Part shown: positions 62,114 to 64,000 of the stretch, piece by piece | How the letters are laid out: each line of letters opens with the position of its first letter | How positions within the stretch are numbered: position 1 is the stretch's first letter | NCBI RefSeq assembly: GCF_014202035.1 | Contig: NZ_JACHFR010000002.1 | Location: 558,001 to 622,000 of the forward strand | Direction of reading: 5' to 3' | Origin: Treponema rectale | Lineage (GTDB): Bacteria > Spirochaetota > Spirochaetia > Treponematales > Treponemataceae | Length of the DNA: 64,000 bases | Notes under the pieces: model-generated | The model's database searches: none | What the model was told of the DNA's origin: nothing | What the model saw: only the letters and a program-made list of their open reading frames with translations | Program-made: the position numbers and the translations under genes

Positions 62114-63520
62114 ATGAAAAAAAACGTATTACTGTCATTAATGTTTATTATTTGTGCAGCCGGATTTTCTCAGGAATTTTTTACAGAAAAGACACCGGGG
62201 TTTAAGGAATATGTCATGTACGCACATTCCTATGACTGGGGTTGCGGAGTTGATTTTGTTGTCTGTGATGCCGGTGTTACCATAAACCCTGCTGAATTAA
62301 AAAAAGAAGATTTTTCTGTCAAAGTTGTTTTAACTGATGCAGAAAAAACAGATTCTGCCAGAGGACGAACACAGGGAGAAAGATCTGTTCTTGAAGTTTT
62401 TCCTTGTGATGAATACGGTCAGCCTTTAACTCAGGCTTCAAGATATTTTGCATTAAAACTGAAGACAGTTTATGAAGATGAATTTTCTGATCTGTTCGTG
62501 CGGAGTGTTTTTAATTCTAAAAATTCAATTTACATGCTGAGAATTGAAAATAGAAAATTAAAACTTAAAGTTACTAAACTTGCAGGTATAGTCAGTCCTG
62601 CTGCTGAATTTAAAATTCAGTCTATTACGAAAAATGGCGTTACAATTAAGTACGCTTCGTGGAATCCTCCTCAGCAGGCAATTGATACACCTCTGATCAT
62701 CTGGTTTCATGGAATTGCTGAAGGCGGGGACAATCCTTATTTACCTTTACTCGGCTTAAAAGCAACGGCCCTGATTTCAGAAAACATCCAGAAGTATTTT
62801 CCGGAAGGGGCCTGTGTAATCATACCCCAGTGTCCTACCGGCTGGCTTGAGACTGTGGATACGGATATGTTCGGTATGAGGGTCTGGGCTCCGGTCGATA
62901 TAGGCGGTTCAGTAAACAGAGGTGTTGATAAGGCACGTAAGTTTACAACCGGTCTTAACTTTATGGATGAAAGTGTCCGTAACGGAACATATGAAGTGCC
63001 GGAGGATTCTGAAACAAATACAGATCCTGATAAAAAACCTTTTGCGGCAGTTTCTTATTACACGGAAGTGTCAAAGGCAATGATAGATTCTTATATCGCA
63101 AGAAATCCATATGTAGACACAAAACGGATTTATGTAGGGGGCTGTTCTGCCGGCGGTTATATGACAATGAACATGCTGATTCAGTTTCCGGATTTTTTTG
63201 CTGCGGGATTTCCTGTGTGTGAGGCATATCCTGATTCAAAAATTACAGACGCTCAGATAAAAAAACTTTCGGAACTTCCATTGTGGTTTACTCATGCAAA
63301 AAATGATGAAACGATAAAAATAGAAACTCATGACGGGCCGACTTATGAGCGCATAAAAAAAGCAGGTGCTTCAGACCTGCATTATTCACTGTTTGAAAAT
63401 GTCATTGACAGTGACGGAGTAGAAATTGACGGTCATTCATCCTGGGCTTACGTTTTAAACAATCAGTGTGAAGAAAACGGAATTACCATTTTTGAATGGC
63501 TGTCAAAACAGAAACGCTGA
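62114..63520 (+). CDS. Secreted alpha/beta hydrolase (CE1-like esterase)
   Basis: 468 residues from the ATG at 62114 (MKKNVLLSLMFIICAAGF, signal peptide ending SQE). Residues 20-170 are a beta-sandwich-like N-terminal domain. The hydrolase has the oxyanion-type IIWFHGIAEGGDN (about 195-207), the nucleophile in YVGGCSAGGYMTMN (about 345-358), an Asp in THAKNDETI (about 396-404) and a His in GHSSW (about 443-447). Resembles carbohydrate-esterase or peptidase enzymes seen with plant-glycan utilisation; substrate not decidable. Overlaps nothing; rsmG ends 2 bases further on the other strand. Confidence 0.8.
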   Translation: MKKNVLLSLMFIICAAGFSQEFFTEKTPGFKEYVMYAHSYDWGCGVDFVVCDAGVTINPAELKKEDFSVKVVLTDAEKTDSARGRTQGERSVLEVFPCDEYGQPLTQASRYFALKLKTVYEDEFSDLFVRSVFNSKNSIYMLRIENRKLKLKVTKLAGIVSPAAEFKIQSITKNGVTIKYASWNPPQQAIDTPLIIWFHGIAEGGDNPYLPLLGLKATALISENIQKYFPEGACVIIPQCPTGWLETVDTDMFGMRVWAPVDIGGSVNRGVDKARKFTTGLNFMDESVRNGTYEVPEDSETNTDPDKKPFAAVSYYTEVSKAMIDSYIARNPYVDTKRIYVGGCSAGGYMTMNMLIQFPDFFAAGFPVCEAYPDSKITDAQIKKLSELPLWFTHAKNDETIKIETHDGPTYERIKKAGASDLHYSLFENVIDSDGVEIDGHSSWAYVLNNQCEENGITIFEWLSKQKR

Positions 63521-63522
63521 TT

Positions 63523-64000
63523 TTATTTTTGAATTACTACAAGGTTTCTTTCGTGGTCTTCAAGAAAAGGAACCGTAAGATTGATAACCTTGTAGTCAGG
63601 AACCATAACCTGAACTTCTGCCATTTCTGCATTAATTTTTTCAAGCCTTGCCTTGTAAGCCGCAAGATGTCCGCCTTTCTTTAACATTCCGAACAGCAGC
63701 TTTACTATTTTTTTATCAAAGGGATGAAAGGCCCTGAATACTTCAAGATCAAAGATTTCTTTTTCCACAGAATCTGCCTGTGAGCAGAGAACCTTTACGT
63801 TTTTAAGATTCATTTTGCGCACTGCACTTTCAAGAAACACGCAGCGTTTTTCCATTCTTTCTACAAGAGTAAAAGAGTTTTCCGGAAAAGCAACTGCAAG
63901 GGGAATTCCCGGACAGCCGCCGCCGCTTCCTATGTCTCCGATTTTAGACTCCGGCTTTATAAGTGAAGCTATATGTGGAACTGCTGCAAGTGAATCCAGT
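63523..64000 (-). CDS. rsmG: 16S rRNA m7G527 methyltransferase RsmG, 5'-truncated
   Basis: The frame runs off the window end, so the N-terminus is missing. Visible sequence includes SKIGDIGSGGGCPGIPLAVA (SAM loop, within 63880-63960), VERMEKRCVFLE, and ends with EDHERNLVVIQK. This is RsmG (GidB), which methylates G527 of 16S rRNA; loss gives low-level streptomycin resistance in other bacteria. The second loop residue pattern GCPG is slightly unusual. A shorter frame starting at 63855 is internal. Confidence 0.9.
   Translation of the reverse strand, partial: LDSLAAVPHIASLIKPESKIGDIGSGGGCPGIPLAVAFPENSFTLVERMEKRCVFLESAVRKMNLKNVKVLCSQADSVEKEIFDLEVFRAFHPFDKKIVKLLFGMLKKGGHLAAYKARLEKINAEMAEVQVMVPDYKVINLTVPFLEDHERNLVVIQK

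Noticed and set aside
1-64000. CRISPR arrays.
   Set aside because: No regularly spaced repeats of 25-40 bases and no cas genes were found; the only regular repeats are the four 10-mers before the hipA-like gene.

Overview
The window looks like chromosomal DNA of a host-associated spirochaete, most likely a gut or rumen Treponema. I infer this from the A+T-leaning composition, the many lipobox proteins (LFSC, FFSC, NAAC), an OmpA-family protein, plant-glycan enzymes (GH95-like, GH17), an [FeFe]-hydrogenase maturation cluster and aspartate transcarbamoylase with a PyrI subunit. No rRNA or species marker is present, so genus is an inference.

Layout. 1-5.4 kb: end of a PTS EIIC-type permease, two related secreted proteins (one with a very acidic tail), a lipoprotein, tRNA-Asn, then a repeat zone with two diverged direct repeats that echo the tRNA 3' end and flank a 198-bp MITE-like element, and an ArsB/CitM-type permease. 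5.5-15.3 kb: a GH95-like enzyme, pyrB-pyrI-pyrC, an M48 (Ste24) protease facing a PrsW-like protein, a lipoprotein, a TetR regulator and a THUMP-domain RNA methyltransferase. 15.4 kb: initiator tRNA behind a near-consensus promoter.

15.6-38.5 kb is a defence island of decayed and intact pieces: a broken DUF1778/GNAT toxin-antitoxin pair, a HipA-like kinase behind four helically phased operator repeats, a decayed gene, and then one long collinear array. That array starts with an excisionase-type HTH gene and carries a SNF2-type helicase, a DUF4391 protein, a GHKL ATPase fused to a nuclease-like domain, a PD-(D/E)XK protein, SIR2, HerA, a coiled-coil-TIR protein, a type III Mod, AbiEi/AbiEii with its own operator, type III Res, a small orphan, a NERD/zinc-finger protein and a macrodomain protein. 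A second macrodomain gene faces it. The helicase/DUF4391/Mod/Res set reads as an outer modification-restriction frame, and two cassettes have been loaded into its gaps: GHKL/REase/SIR2/HerA/TIR and AbiE. The inserted DNA and the central part of mod are visibly more A+T-rich than the frame. This nested arrangement is the strongest candidate for an undescribed system.

38.7-64 kb returns to core-like content: an outer-membrane beta-barrel protein, a GH17 glucanase-like enzyme, a 2-hydroxyacid dehydrogenase, a PhoR/PhoB-type two-component pair, a frameshifted DUF2798 gene, the hydrogenase maturases hydE, hydG and hydF around an unusual hydrogenase-like/chemoreceptor fusion, a znuABC zinc importer with small accessory genes, a second pyrimidine cluster (pyrF, an S58 peptidase, and a pyrK-pyrD fusion), a beta-CASP nuclease-like protein, cell-envelope proteins, a secreted alpha/beta hydrolase and the partial rsmG. 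With pyrB, pyrI and pyrC, the window covers aspartate carbamoylation, dihydroorotase, dihydroorotate oxidation and OMP decarboxylation; carAB and pyrE are not here.
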